14,389 nucleotides of DNA from contig CAZFOO010000088.1 in assembly GCA_964520585.1 (NCBI GenBank), positions 1 to 14,389 of the forward strand, read 5' to 3'. Origin of the DNA: PXAP01 sp964520585 (lineage in GTDB: Bacteria > Bacteroidota > Bacteroidia > Bacteroidales > PUMT01). The notes below the pieces were generated by a model that ran no database searches, was not told where the DNA came from, and worked only from the letters and a program-made list of their open reading frames with translations. The position numbers were made by a program, and so were the translations under genes. Below are positions 6,705-14,389 of this stretch, piece by piece; position 1 is the stretch's first letter, and the number at the start of each line of letters is the position of its first letter.

Positions 6705-7996
6705 AAGTATTGATGTTTGGCTGGGAATTTCCCCCTCATATAAGTGGAGGTCTTGGCACCGCCTGCTATGGTCTTACAAAGGGGATGTCACATATTGATG
6801 GACTTGAAGTTCTTTTTGTTGTTCCTAAAGCGTGGGGGGACGAGGACCAGTCCTCTATCCGTCTCCTGGCAGCTGAAAATTTCCCCGTACGGAAAAAGTT
6901 TGTGGAGATGAGGGGATTTTTAAATGAGATGACTTTTCTGGAAGTACATTCCATGATAGTCCCTTACATGTCACCCGAAGAATATGAAATAATTGATAAA
7001 AAGGAATATCATAGCAGCAACGTGTATTTTAATACAGAACAGGTAGGAAAGCTTAAATTCACCGGGAAATACGGACCTGACCTGTTTCAGGAGATAGCAA
7101 ACTATGCGATCATTGCCGGTGTGATTGCCGACGACCATTCTTTTGATATCATCCATGCCCATGACTGGCTGACCTACCCGGCCGGGATTGCAGCAAGGTC
7201 AATTTCAGGCAAGCCCCTGGTTATCCATGTCCATGCCACTGATTTTGACCGTAGCGGGGGTAGTGTTAATCCCGGTGTTTTCGATATCGAAAAGAGGGGA
7301 ATGGAAGCTGCCGATATGATTATTGCGGTAAGCAATCTCACCAGGAATACGATTATTGAAAGGTATGGAATTGATTCGTCAAAAGTTATTACCGTCTATA
7401 ATGCCGTTGATTCACCCGGTGCAATTGAATGGCCTGTAGTCAGGAAACATTTTAAAGATAAAGTCGTTACCTTTCTCGGAAGAATCACACTGCAGAAGGG
7501 ACCTGAATATTTTATTGAAGCGGCTCATAAAGTTCTTAAAAAGGCAGATAATGTGCGTTTTGTCATGGCCGGCAGTGGTGATATGTTTCCCAGGATGATC
7601 AGACACGCTGCCGGTTTGGGTATAACGGACAAGTTCCATTTTACCGGATTCCTCAAGGGGCAGGATGTACAGCAAATGTTTGCAGTAAGCGATCTTTACG
7701 TGATGCCTTCTGTATCAGAGCCCTTTGGAATATCTCCACTGGAAGCCATGCAATCCAATGTTCCCGTAATAATATCCCGACAGTCTGGAGTATCGGAAAT
7801 CCTGAAACATGCAATAAAAGTTGATTTTTGGGATATTGATGCAATGGCAGATGCCATTTACGGTATATTGCATTATGATGCCCTGTCGGTAATGTTCAAA
7901 AAACACGGCAAAACCGAGGTGGATAACCTGAAATGGGAAAACTCTGCCTTACAAGTAAAAAAAGTGTATGACAAGGTTCTTGGCAAAACAATATAA
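6701..7996 (+). CDS. GT4-type glycosyltransferase, probable alpha-glucan synthase
   Basis: This 431-residue retaining GT-B glycosyltransferase lies within the glycogen operon. The N-terminal domain starts MKVLMFGWEFPPHISGGLGT; the GGLG loop (16-19) resembles the K-x-GGLG sugar-nucleotide loop of starch and glycogen synthases. HAHDW (152-156) is the acceptor-side motif. In the C-terminal domain, FLGRITLQKGPEYF precedes the E-x7-E signature EPFGISPLE (E340, E348). It probably adds glucose from a nucleotide sugar to an alpha-glucan, or makes a glucan primer or maltose-phosphate. The donor and product cannot be read from sequence. It is followed by the GH57 gene after only 12 bases, so the two are almost certainly co-translated. 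GT4 and GH57 neighbours are a recurrent pairing in bacterial glucan clusters (established pattern, recalled, not searched). Confidence 0.85.
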   Translation: MKVLMFGWEFPPHISGGLGTACYGLTKGMSHIDGLEVLFVVPKAWGDEDQSSIRLLAAENFPVRKKFVEMRGFLNEMTFLEVHSMIVPYMSPEEYEIIDKKEYHSSNVYFNTEQVGKLKFTGKYGPDLFQEIANYAIIAGVIADDHSFDIIHAHDWLTYPAGIAARSISGKPLVIHVHATDFDRSGGSVNPGVFDIEKRGMEAADMIIAVSNLTRNTIIERYGIDSSKVITVYNAVDSPGAIEWPVVRKHFKDKVVTFLGRITLQKGPEYFIEAAHKVLKKADNVRFVMAGSGDMFPRMIRHAAGLGITDKFHFTGFLKGQDVQQMFAVSDLYVMPSVSEPFGISPLEAMQSNVPVIISRQSGVSEILKHAIKVDFWDIDAMADAIYGILHYDALSVMFKKHGKTEVDNLKWENSALQVKKVYDKVLGKTI

Positions 7997-8008
7997 CAGA
8001 ATAACAAC

Positions 8009-9517
8009 ATGAAGACTATTTGTTTGTATTTTCAGGTGCACCAGCCCTTCCGGATAAGGAGATACCGGTTTTTTGATATTGGGGAATCAAGCTATTATTA
8101 CGATGATTATGCTAATGATTCAATAATGAAGAAGGTTGCCGGGAAATGCTACCTGCCAGCCAACAAATTAATGCTGGAGCTGATTGAGAAATTTGATAAA
8201 CGTTTCAGGATTTCTTTTTCCATTTCAGGAACTGCGCTTGACCAGTTTGAACTGTATGCTCCTGAGGTACTGGAAAGTTTCCAAAAACTTGCTGCAACCG
8301 GACAGGTAGAGTTTTTGGCAGAGACCTATTCACATTCCCTTGCCTCGGTTACCGATCCTGGTGAATTCAGATCACAGATCACCGAACACAGCAAGCGCAT
8401 CGAATCTCTTTTTGGTATCAGCTCAAAGGTATTCAGGAATACCGAACTGGTCTATTCAGATGATATCGGTTCCATGGTTGCTGATATGGGTTTTGAGGCA
8501 ATGCTGACCGAAGGAGCCAGGCACATTCTTGGATGGAAGAGTCCGAATTACCTATATTACAATTCGATAAATCCCCGGCTCAAGGTGCTTTTACGAAATT
8601 TCAGACTGAGCGATGACATAGGCTTCCGTTTCTCCAACCAGGGCTGGAATGAGTGGCCCCTCACTGCAAGGAAATATGTTAGCTGGTTAAAGGATCTGGA
8701 TAAAAAGGAAGAGCTTATCAATATTTTTATGGATTATGAAACATTCGGAGAGCATCACTGGGCAGAAACCGGGATATTTGATTTTTTAGGAGCCTTGCCG
8801 GGAGAGGTATTAAAATATAAGGAATTTAATTTCATGACTCCTTCTGAAGTTGCTGCGGAACTTCAGCCTGTGGCGCCTATTCATGTTCCCTATCCTGCCT
8901 CATGGGCCGATGAAGAACGTGATCTTTCTGCATGGCTGGGTAACGATATGCAGAATGAAGCTTTTGGCAAGCTCTACAAGCTTAAAGAACTGGTCAGAAA
9001 AACAACGGACAGTAAAATCCTTACAGACTGGAGATATCTTCAGATAAGTGACCATTTTTATTACATGTCCACAAAATTTCTTTCTGACGGGGAGGTACAT
9101 AAATACTTTAATCCCTTCGAATCGCCCTACGACGCATTCATCAATTACATGAACGTGTTAAGTGATTTTACAAGGCGCATCAGGGAACATGTTGGCGATG
9201 AAGAGATGGAGATTGTTAAGATGAAAAGGTTGATAAAAGAGCGGGATGAACATATTGAGGATCTTTCCAGGATGATAAATGAATTAAAAGAAACTCCAAA
9301 AAGCATTGTCAGTCCGGTAGGTGCAAATGAAATTACTACAAATGAAACCACCCCGGGATCTAAAATAAGACCGGCAGGAAACAGGAAAAAACCGGAAAAA
9401 GAAAAGTTGGCTGCCAAAACCGGGCAAAGCAGAGCCTTAAGCCGGTCAAAAGAATCATCATCCTCTCCATACCGGGGAAAAAATCTGGATAAAGGAGAAA
9501 TGAAATCCGGAAAATAA
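8009..9517 (+). CDS. GH57 family glucanase/glucanotransferase with basic C-terminal tail
   Basis: This 502-residue cytoplasmic enzyme has a (beta/alpha)7 GH57 barrel over about residues 1-300 and a helical domain to about 395. Conserved regions are visible: QVHQP (9-13), SGTALDQFE (73-81), AETYSHS (105-110), FRNTELVYSDD with the nucleophile E146, and MDYETFGEHHW with the acid/base D242. The RNTEL form resembles the amylase-like GH57 group more than the branching-enzyme group (inference). It likely hydrolyses or transfers alpha-1,4-glucan chains, remodelling glycogen. After the barrel comes a coiled-coil-like stretch (about 400-430: KMKRLIKERDEHIEDLSRM). A low-complexity tail rich in K, S, P and G follows (about 431-502). 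The tail is not part of the catalytic fold and may bind glucan, RNA or partner proteins. The next gene starts 94 bases downstream. Confidence 0.87.
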   Translation: MKTICLYFQVHQPFRIRRYRFFDIGESSYYYDDYANDSIMKKVAGKCYLPANKLMLELIEKFDKRFRISFSISGTALDQFELYAPEVLESFQKLAATGQVEFLAETYSHSLASVTDPGEFRSQITEHSKRIESLFGISSKVFRNTELVYSDDIGSMVADMGFEAMLTEGARHILGWKSPNYLYYNSINPRLKVLLRNFRLSDDIGFRFSNQGWNEWPLTARKYVSWLKDLDKKEELINIFMDYETFGEHHWAETGIFDFLGALPGEVLKYKEFNFMTPSEVAAELQPVAPIHVPYPASWADEERDLSAWLGNDMQNEAFGKLYKLKELVRKTTDSKILTDWRYLQISDHFYYMSTKFLSDGEVHKYFNPFESPYDAFINYMNVLSDFTRRIREHVGDEEMEIVKMKRLIKERDEHIEDLSRMINELKETPKSIVSPVGANEITTNETTPGSKIRPAGNRKKPEKEKLAAKTGQSRALSRSKESSSSPYRGKNLDKGEMKSGK

Positions 9518-9558
9518 TCTGAACAAAATTGATAGAAAGGTTGTTTTTTAGTGTATAC

Positions 9559-9575
9559 TATTGCTGTGCGCAATA
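9559..9575. other. Six-base inverted repeat between the GH57 and synthase-phosphorylase genes
   Basis: TATTGC (9559-9564) and GCAATA (9570-9575) form a perfect dyad with a 5-base loop in the 94-base gap. It overlaps TACTATTG (9556-9563), a one-mismatch relative of the Bacteroidota -7 element that lacks a well-spaced -33 TTG. It may be an operator over an internal promoter, or an mRNA hairpin that sets relative levels. No U-tract follows it. Confidence 0.25.
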
Positions 9576-9611
9576 AGTAATTAATATATAATTATTTAAA
9601 CATAATTTAAT

Positions 9612-12600
9612 ATGTCTGATAAGTTAATGATGCCGGACTATCTGATTGAGGTTAGCTGGGAAGTGTGCAATAAGGTAGGGGGTATCCATACTGTTTTATC
9701 CACCAAATCCGGTCTGCTGCAACAAAAGTTAAACAGTAATTATATTCTTATCGGCCCGGATGTCTGGCGGGGCGAAACTGAAAATCCCGAATTTATAGAA
9801 GACAAGGGATTATTCACCGCCTGGCGGGAGGCTGCAACTTCTGAAGGTTTACGGATCCGCACCGGGAGATGGAATATTGCCGGCCATCCTGTCGCGATAA
9901 TAATTGATTTTACCCCGTTCATATCTCATAAAGATCAGATATTCAAGGTAATGTGGGAGCAGTTTAACCTGGATTCCATATCGGGCCAGTGGGACTATGT
10001 GGAACCGGTTTTATTCGGATATGCTGCCGGCCGTCTTATAGAAAGTTTTACCCGGTTCAATGCAGGTCCGACCGAGAGGGTTCTTGCCCATTTTCATGAA
10101 TGGATGACCGGTTCAGGAGTATTGTATCTCAAAAACTCGGTTCCTGAGGTTACAACTATGTTCACTACACATGCCACAGTAATGGGCAGGTCACTTGCCG
10201 GCAACTATCAGCCGCTGTACAGAGATTTTGAAAGCTTTGACCCCGAGGTAAAGGCAAGGGAATTCAATGTTGTTTCAAAATTCTCCCTCGAAAAGAATGC
10301 CGCCCGGAATGCGGATGCATTTACCACGGTCAGTGATCTGACAGCCAGGGAATGCAGCCGGTTCATCGGGAAAGAGGTGGATACTATCACTCCTAACGGA
10401 TTTAACGATAAATTTTTGCCCCCCGAACGTGAATTCGGAAACAGGCGCAAGGATGCAAGAAAAACGCTGGCAAAGGTAAGTGAAGCTCTTTTTGAGGAAC
10501 CTGTTAGTGACGACGTGATGTTCATAGCCCATAGCGGAAGGTATGAAATGAGAAACAAAGGGATTGATGTATTCATTGATTCTCTGTCCGCCTTGAAAGA
10601 TCATGATAAGTTAAAAAAGGATGTGGTTGCCTTTATCCTTGTCCCCGCCAATCAGATAGGACCCCGCAGGGATCTCCGTCATATTCTCCACGGTGATACC
10701 GGACATCCCGGGACCGGGGATAAATGGCTGACCCATTACCTTCATGACTATGAGTATGATCCGGTAATTCAGAGACTTAAGGATGCCGGTCTGAATAACG
10801 ACAGGGGAGACCGGGTGAAAATTGTTTTTTCTCCCTGTTACCTGAACGGGAATGACGGGATATTTAATATGTCCTATTATGACCTTCTTACAGGCATGGA
10901 TATGACAGTCTTTCCTTCATATTACGAACCATGGGGATATACACCAATGGAGAGCATAGCTTTCCGCGTACCTGCCATTACTACCGGACTGACCGGATAC
11001 GGACTCTGGGTGCGAAAGCATTTTTCCGGGGAGAAGCCGGCTTTAGAGGTAATTGACCGGGATGAAGATAATTACAGCCTGGTTGTTGATACAGTAGCTG
11101 AGAAACTGGCGTATTTTTCAGGGTTGCAGGCTTCTGCGGTTGAGGCTTTCAGGAAAAATGCACTTGAGATATCGGGAATAACCCGTTGGGAAAATCTCAT
11201 CGATCATTATTATACAGCTTATGATAAGGCATTAAGAAGGTCCGAGCCAAGAAGGAAAGAACTTCCCCCTCCGGCTCCGGCTGAACAGGTTTCCCCGGTA
11301 TATAAGGTTAGTACGGATTATGAACCAAAATGGAAAACGTTGCAGGTTCATAAAAATATTCCGGACAGGCTGAGCGGACTTGAGGAGATATCCATGAATC
11401 TCTGGTGGAGCTGGAATGATAAGGCAAGGAAACTTTTCATATATGTGGATGAGGAGCTGTGGGAAAAAACCGAGGGCAACCCGGTGGCCTTACTCGAGGA
11501 AGTGGGTTATACAAGATTTATGGAGCTCGAAAAAGATGAAGCTTTTTTAACTGAGCTTGATAAGGTGCACAGTTCATTCCGGAGATATCTTGACGAGCCT
11601 GTTAAGGAAGGTCCCATGATCGGTTATTTCAGCATGGAATACGGCCTTCACGCCAGTCTCCCGATATACAGCGGGGGACTGGGAGTTTTGGCTGGTGATT
11701 ACCTGAAAGAGGCCAGCGACTCCCGAACAGATATGGTCGCAGTGGGATTGTTATATAAATATGGTTACTTTCGTCAGCAACTGGCTTCAGGCGGCGAGCA
11801 GATTGCAAGCTATGAACCTACTGATCTAACCAGGATCCCGGCCACGATTGAAAGGCATGAAAATGGTGATCCGGTAAAGATCAGCATTGCCTTTCCGGGG
11901 CGCACTGTTAAGGCCCGTATATGGAAGGTGGAAGTAGGACGTGTTCCGCTTTTTCTGCTTGACACCGATATAGAAGATAACCAGGAACAGGACAGAATGA
12001 TAACCCATCACCTTTATGGCGGAGACATTGAAAACCGGTTCAGGCAGGAGATGTTTTTAGGAATAGGGGGCATAAGAGCTTTGAAAGCATTGGGGGTGAA
12101 CCCTGATCTTTACCACTGCAATGAGGGACATGCTGCATTTATTGGGATTGAGAGACTGAACCGTTATATAAATGAACATAAACTTACTTTTTCACAGGCT
12201 CTTGAGGTGGTAAGAGCCTCAACCCTGTTTACCACTCACACACCCGTGCCTGCAGGTCACGACTCCTTCAGTGAAGACCTGTTGCGGACCTATATCTCTC
12301 ATTACCCGGTAAGGCTTAATATAAGCTGGACCCAGTTTATGAACCTTGGCAAGATACATCCTGACGATCAGTGGGAGAATTTTTCAATGTCTTACCTTGC
12401 GGCAAACCTGTCGCAGGAAATTAACGGAGTCAGCCGTCTCCACGGCAATGTCAGCAGGCATATTTTTAATCCTCTTTGGAAAGGATATCTGCCCGGGGAG
12501 CTGCATATAGGTTATGTAACCAATGGGGTGCATCATGATACATGGGCATCTGCCGAATGGAAAGATTTTTATGAAAAAGTGCTGGGAAGTGATTACCGGA

Positions 12601-13859
12601 ATAACCAGCATTTGCCTGAAACATGGAAACCGCTGGAAAATGCTGCTGACGAAGAGATCTGGAATCTAAGGGAGTTTCACCGTAAACGTATGGTTGATTA
12701 TATCATGGAGCGGACCAGGAGCACCTGGATAAAAAAACATGAGAGTCCCCACTATTACCTCAAAATAAGGGAGAAATTTAACCCGCAGCATCTGACTATC
12801 GGGTTCGCCCGTCGTTTTGCAACCTATAAAAGGGCACAGCTTATTTTCAGAGATACCGAAAGGTTATCTGCCATTGTAAATAACCCTGAAAGGCCCGTTC
12901 AGTTCCTCTTTGCCGGTAAAGCCCACCCTAAAGATAAGGAGGGGCAGGAAGTTATGAAACAGATAGTGAGTATTTCAAAAAGGCCTGAATTCTCAGGCAA
13001 GATATTGTTTCTGCAGAATTATGACATGGAACTTGCAAGGATGCTTGTACAGGGTGTGGATATTTGGCTCAATACTCCCACCAGGCCTTTGGAGGCATCG
13101 GGGACCAGCGGTATGAAGGCGGTGATGAATGGAGTTCTGAATTTCAGCGTGCTTGACGGCTGGTGGGTCGAGGGTTACCAGCCCGGCACCGGATGGGCTT
13201 TACCGGAAGAAAGGGTTTACGATATCCAGGAATTTCAGGATGAGCTTGATGCCGGCACAATATACGGCGTCATAGAAGATGAGATAGCGCCTTTGTTCTA
13301 TGACCGTAACAAGGATGATGTACCGGAAGAGTGGGTACAAAGGATCAGGAACTCTATATCCAGGATAACACCTATGTTCACCATGCGACGAATGCTGAAT
13401 GATTATATTGAGAAGTTCTATAAGAAGCAGTACGACCGTTCTCTGAAGATTCAGGATAATTATTTTGAAATGGCCGGCCGGATCGCTTCATGGAAAGGAC
13501 GAATGTTCAGGGGCTGGGACAGTATTGAAGTCCTGGATGTATCTTATCCGGAAACTTCGGGCAAACCTCTAATGCTCGGTCATGAGCATAACGGAAAGCT
13601 TGTGCTTGATCTGAAGGAGTTGCATGCATCCTCAGTTGGCGTTGAACAGGTTGTTGTCGATATCCATCCGCATAATGGTGAAGTTGATATGATAGATGTA
13701 CAGGAGCTTCAGCTTATTTCAACAGAAGGCAGCGTTGCCAGTTACCGCCTTCAGATATATCCCACCAGGGCGGGGGCGTTTCATTATGGCATAAGGGTAT
13801 TTCCCAGGCATCCTGATCTTCCTCACCGGCAGGATCTCGGATTTGTAAAATGGATTTAG
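9612..13859 (+). CDS. Bifunctional GT3 glycogen synthase - GT35 alpha-glucan phosphorylase fusion
   Basis: This 1415-residue protein joins two enzymes. The first half (about 7-545) is a eukaryote-like GT3 glycogen synthase: EVSWEVCNKVGGIHTVL (13-29), HFHEW (160-164, H162), FTTHATVMGR, TPNGFN, and the catalytic E-x7-E in YYEPWGYTPME (E439, E447). GT3 enzymes use UDP-glucose. A charged, proline-rich linker (about 541-572, with LPPPAPA at 551-557) leads to a DUF3417 domain (about 573-665, NLWWSWND). A short-form GT35 phosphorylase follows (about 669-1285): GYFSMEYGLHASLPIYSGGLG, HCNEGHAAF, THTPVPAGHD, FARRFATYKRA and EASGTSGMKA, where K1169 is the likely PLP lysine. About 130 residues of mainly beta sequence finish the protein. 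One half extends glycogen and the other releases glucose-1-phosphate. Both active sites look intact. The reading frame is continuous, so this is a real fusion and not a missed stop. Confidence 0.9.
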   Translation: MSDKLMMPDYLIEVSWEVCNKVGGIHTVLSTKSGLLQQKLNSNYILIGPDVWRGETENPEFIEDKGLFTAWREAATSEGLRIRTGRWNIAGHPVAIIIDFTPFISHKDQIFKVMWEQFNLDSISGQWDYVEPVLFGYAAGRLIESFTRFNAGPTERVLAHFHEWMTGSGVLYLKNSVPEVTTMFTTHATVMGRSLAGNYQPLYRDFESFDPEVKAREFNVVSKFSLEKNAARNADAFTTVSDLTARECSRFIGKEVDTITPNGFNDKFLPPEREFGNRRKDARKTLAKVSEALFEEPVSDDVMFIAHSGRYEMRNKGIDVFIDSLSALKDHDKLKKDVVAFILVPANQIGPRRDLRHILHGDTGHPGTGDKWLTHYLHDYEYDPVIQRLKDAGLNNDRGDRVKIVFSPCYLNGNDGIFNMSYYDLLTGMDMTVFPSYYEPWGYTPMESIAFRVPAITTGLTGYGLWVRKHFSGEKPALEVIDRDEDNYSLVVDTVAEKLAYFSGLQASAVEAFRKNALEISGITRWENLIDHYYTAYDKALRRSEPRRKELPPPAPAEQVSPVYKVSTDYEPKWKTLQVHKNIPDRLSGLEEISMNLWWSWNDKARKLFIYVDEELWEKTEGNPVALLEEVGYTRFMELEKDEAFLTELDKVHSSFRRYLDEPVKEGPMIGYFSMEYGLHASLPIYSGGLGVLAGDYLKEASDSRTDMVAVGLLYKYGYFRQQLASGGEQIASYEPTDLTRIPATIERHENGDPVKISIAFPGRTVKARIWKVEVGRVPLFLLDTDIEDNQEQDRMITHHLYGGDIENRFRQEMFLGIGGIRALKALGVNPDLYHCNEGHAAFIGIERLNRYINEHKLTFSQALEVVRASTLFTTHTPVPAGHDSFSEDLLRTYISHYPVRLNISWTQFMNLGKIHPDDQWENFSMSYLAANLSQEINGVSRLHGNVSRHIFNPLWKGYLPGELHIGYVTNGVHHDTWASAEWKDFYEKVLGSDYRNNQHLPETWKPLENAADEEIWNLREFHRKRMVDYIMERTRSTWIKKHESPHYYLKIREKFNPQHLTIGFARRFATYKRAQLIFRDTERLSAIVNNPERPVQFLFAGKAHPKDKEGQEVMKQIVSISKRPEFSGKILFLQNYDMELARMLVQGVDIWLNTPTRPLEASGTSGMKAVMNGVLNFSVLDGWWVEGYQPGTGWALPEERVYDIQEFQDELDAGTIYGVIEDEIAPLFYDRNKDDVPEEWVQRIRNSISRITPMFTMRRMLNDYIEKFYKKQYDRSLKIQDNYFEMAGRIASWKGRMFRGWDSIEVLDVSYPETSGKPLMLGHEHNGKLVLDLKELHASSVGVEQVVVDIHPHNGEVDMIDVQELQLISTEGSVASYRLQIYPTRAGAFHYGIRVFPRHPDLPHRQDLGFVKWI

Positions 13860-13897
13860 AATATTTTTTTAACTCTTATAATTTGCTTTTTTAAGGG

Positions 13898-13911
13898 AAA
13901 ACTATAGTTTT
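13898..13911. other. Perfect 14-base palindrome downstream of the fusion gene
   Basis: AAAACTATAGTTTT is perfectly self-complementary. A second palindrome, ACTAATTAGT, lies at 13938-13947. Both are in the 107-base gap between the fusion gene and the symporter start. They could be operator half-sites for the symporter. They are not convincing terminators: stems are A/T-rich, there is no loop, and no U-run follows. Chance is possible in AT-rich DNA. Confidence 0.3.
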
Positions 13912-13966
13912 GATAAAAATTTAGGTGTAATCATCACACTAATTAGTAGTCCTTAAATTCTAGCAA

Positions 13967-13984
13967 ATGCCAACAATTGACTAG
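13967..13984 (+). other. Likely original symporter start with in-frame amber at codon 6
   Basis: The codons are ATG CCA ACA ATT GAC TAG, directly in frame with the symporter that continues ATT GTA CTG GGA. M-P-T-I-D followed by an aromatic residue (commonly Trp) and I-V-L is how many SSS transporters of this type begin. A single G-to-A change turning TGG into TAG explains the stop. Either the gene is disrupted, the base is wrong, or translation starts elsewhere. Confidence 0.6.
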
Positions 13985-14017
13985 ATTGTACTGGGAGTTT
14001 TCTTTGTTCTTTTATTC

Positions 14018-14389
14018 ATGGTAGTTTGGTGGGTCATCAAACAAAAAGAAGAAACTTCGGCCGACTATTTTCTGGCTGGCAGAAATGCCGGCAGGCTTGT
14101 TATTGGGGCTTCTATTTTTGCTTCCAATATTGGATCTGAACATCTGGTTGGCCTGGCAGGTGCTGGTGCTGAAAGCGGCATGGCCATGGCACACTGGGAA
14201 ATGCATGGCTGGATGATACTTATTCTGGGATGGGTATTTGTGCCTTTTTATTCCAGGAGCCGGGTATTCACCATGCCGGAATTCCTCGAAAGAAGGTATA
14301 ATACAGCTTCCCGGAATTTCCTTTCCATCATTTCACTGGTTAGTTATGTGCTGACCAAAGTTGCTGTAACCGTCTATGCCGGAGGTATT
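14018..14389 (+). CDS. Sodium:solute symporter (SSS family, SGLT-like), partial, 5' end in doubt
   Basis: This is the N-terminal part of a Na+-coupled sugar-type symporter; the gene runs off the right edge. The stop-free frame extends from 13985. The first ATG after the TAG at 13982-13984 is at 14018, which would cut off half of the first membrane helix (I-V-L-G-V-F-F-V-L-L-F). The natural start is more likely ATG 13967, which is interrupted at codon 6. Family features are clear: EETSADYFLAGRNAG, then FASNIGSEHLVGLAGAG, MAHWEMHGWMILILGWVFVPF, and the block FTMPEFLERRYN typical of vSGLT relatives. It would bring a sugar, possibly glucose or galactose, into the cytoplasm in symport with Na+, a fitting neighbour for a glycogen operon. 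Substrate is inferred only from family. No frameshift is seen in the remaining sequence. Confidence 0.8.
   Translation, partial: MVVWWVIKQKEETSADYFLAGRNAGRLVIGASIFASNIGSEHLVGLAGAGAESGMAMAHWEMHGWMILILGWVFVPFYSRSRVFTMPEFLERRYNTASRNFLSIISLVSYVLTKVAVTVYAGGI

Noticed and set aside
9145..9573. 142-codon minus-strand open frame
   Set aside because: It lies opposite the 3' end of the GH57 gene and its serine/phenylalanine-rich sequence is the complement of the lysine-rich tail, so it is a shadow.
10208..10604. 122- and 109-codon minus-strand open frames inside the synthase-phosphorylase gene
   Set aside because: They are antisense to conserved GT3 sequence with no independent coding signs.
13857..13984. 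Genome-wide recoding of TAG as a sense codon
   Set aside because: TAG is the normal-looking terminator of the synthase-phosphorylase gene at a sensible C-terminus, and no other in-frame TAG is seen in conserved coding sequence of this window.

Overview
The window looks like a chromosomal segment of a Bacteroidota organism, probably Bacteroidales or Marinilabiliales-like. This rests on a SusC/RagA-type outer-membrane protein start, two DUF4369-TlpA lipoproteins, LpxH-dependent lipid A synthesis, a Bacteroidota-type -7 element (TAnnTTTG), and the gene set GH133 debranching enzyme, GT4, GH57 and GT3 synthase with GT35 phosphorylase. The taxonomic call is inference; no rRNA or tRNA is present.

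Left part (1-3974) is read on the minus strand. It holds the 5' end of a SusC/RagA-type TonB-linked receptor (1-220), an intergenic stretch with no gene (221-770), and a compact three-gene array. Transcribed right to left, the array is a TlpA/ResA-like lipoprotein with an intact CGPC site, a tandem paralogue whose CGPC has become NPES, and lpxH. Spacers of 34 and 38 bases suggest one transcript.

Middle (3975-4615) is a divergent intergenic region. It carries a good Bacteroidota-type promoter match facing right, then an unusual polypurine minisatellite. In its core (4354-4553) every pyrimidine sits in a block of two or more, mostly 8-9 bases apart, and a 52/44/52-base higher-order repeat is visible. 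If the promoter is used, this tract lies in the 5' leader of the operon that follows.

Right part (4616-13859, plus strand) is a four-gene alpha-glucan (glycogen) operon. It encodes a GH133 debranching enzyme, a GT4 glycosyltransferase with starch-synthase-like motifs, a GH57 glucanase/transferase with a basic disordered tail, and a 1415-residue protein. That last protein joins a eukaryote-like GT3 glycogen synthase (E439-x7-E447) to a DUF3417/GT35 glucan phosphorylase (probable PLP lysine K1169). One chain therefore carries both polymer-building and polymer-degrading activities, and the neighbours supply debranching and glucan remodelling. No glgC or GH13 glgB is seen here.

The right edge (13967-14389) starts a sodium:solute symporter of the SGLT type. 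Its natural start (MPTID) runs into an in-frame TAG at codon 6, where Trp is common in relatives. This is either a disrupted gene, a sequencing error or a gene with a shortened start. The most unusual points in the window are the polypurine leader tract, the synthase-phosphorylase fusion, the NPES redox-dead paralogue and the codon-6 amber.
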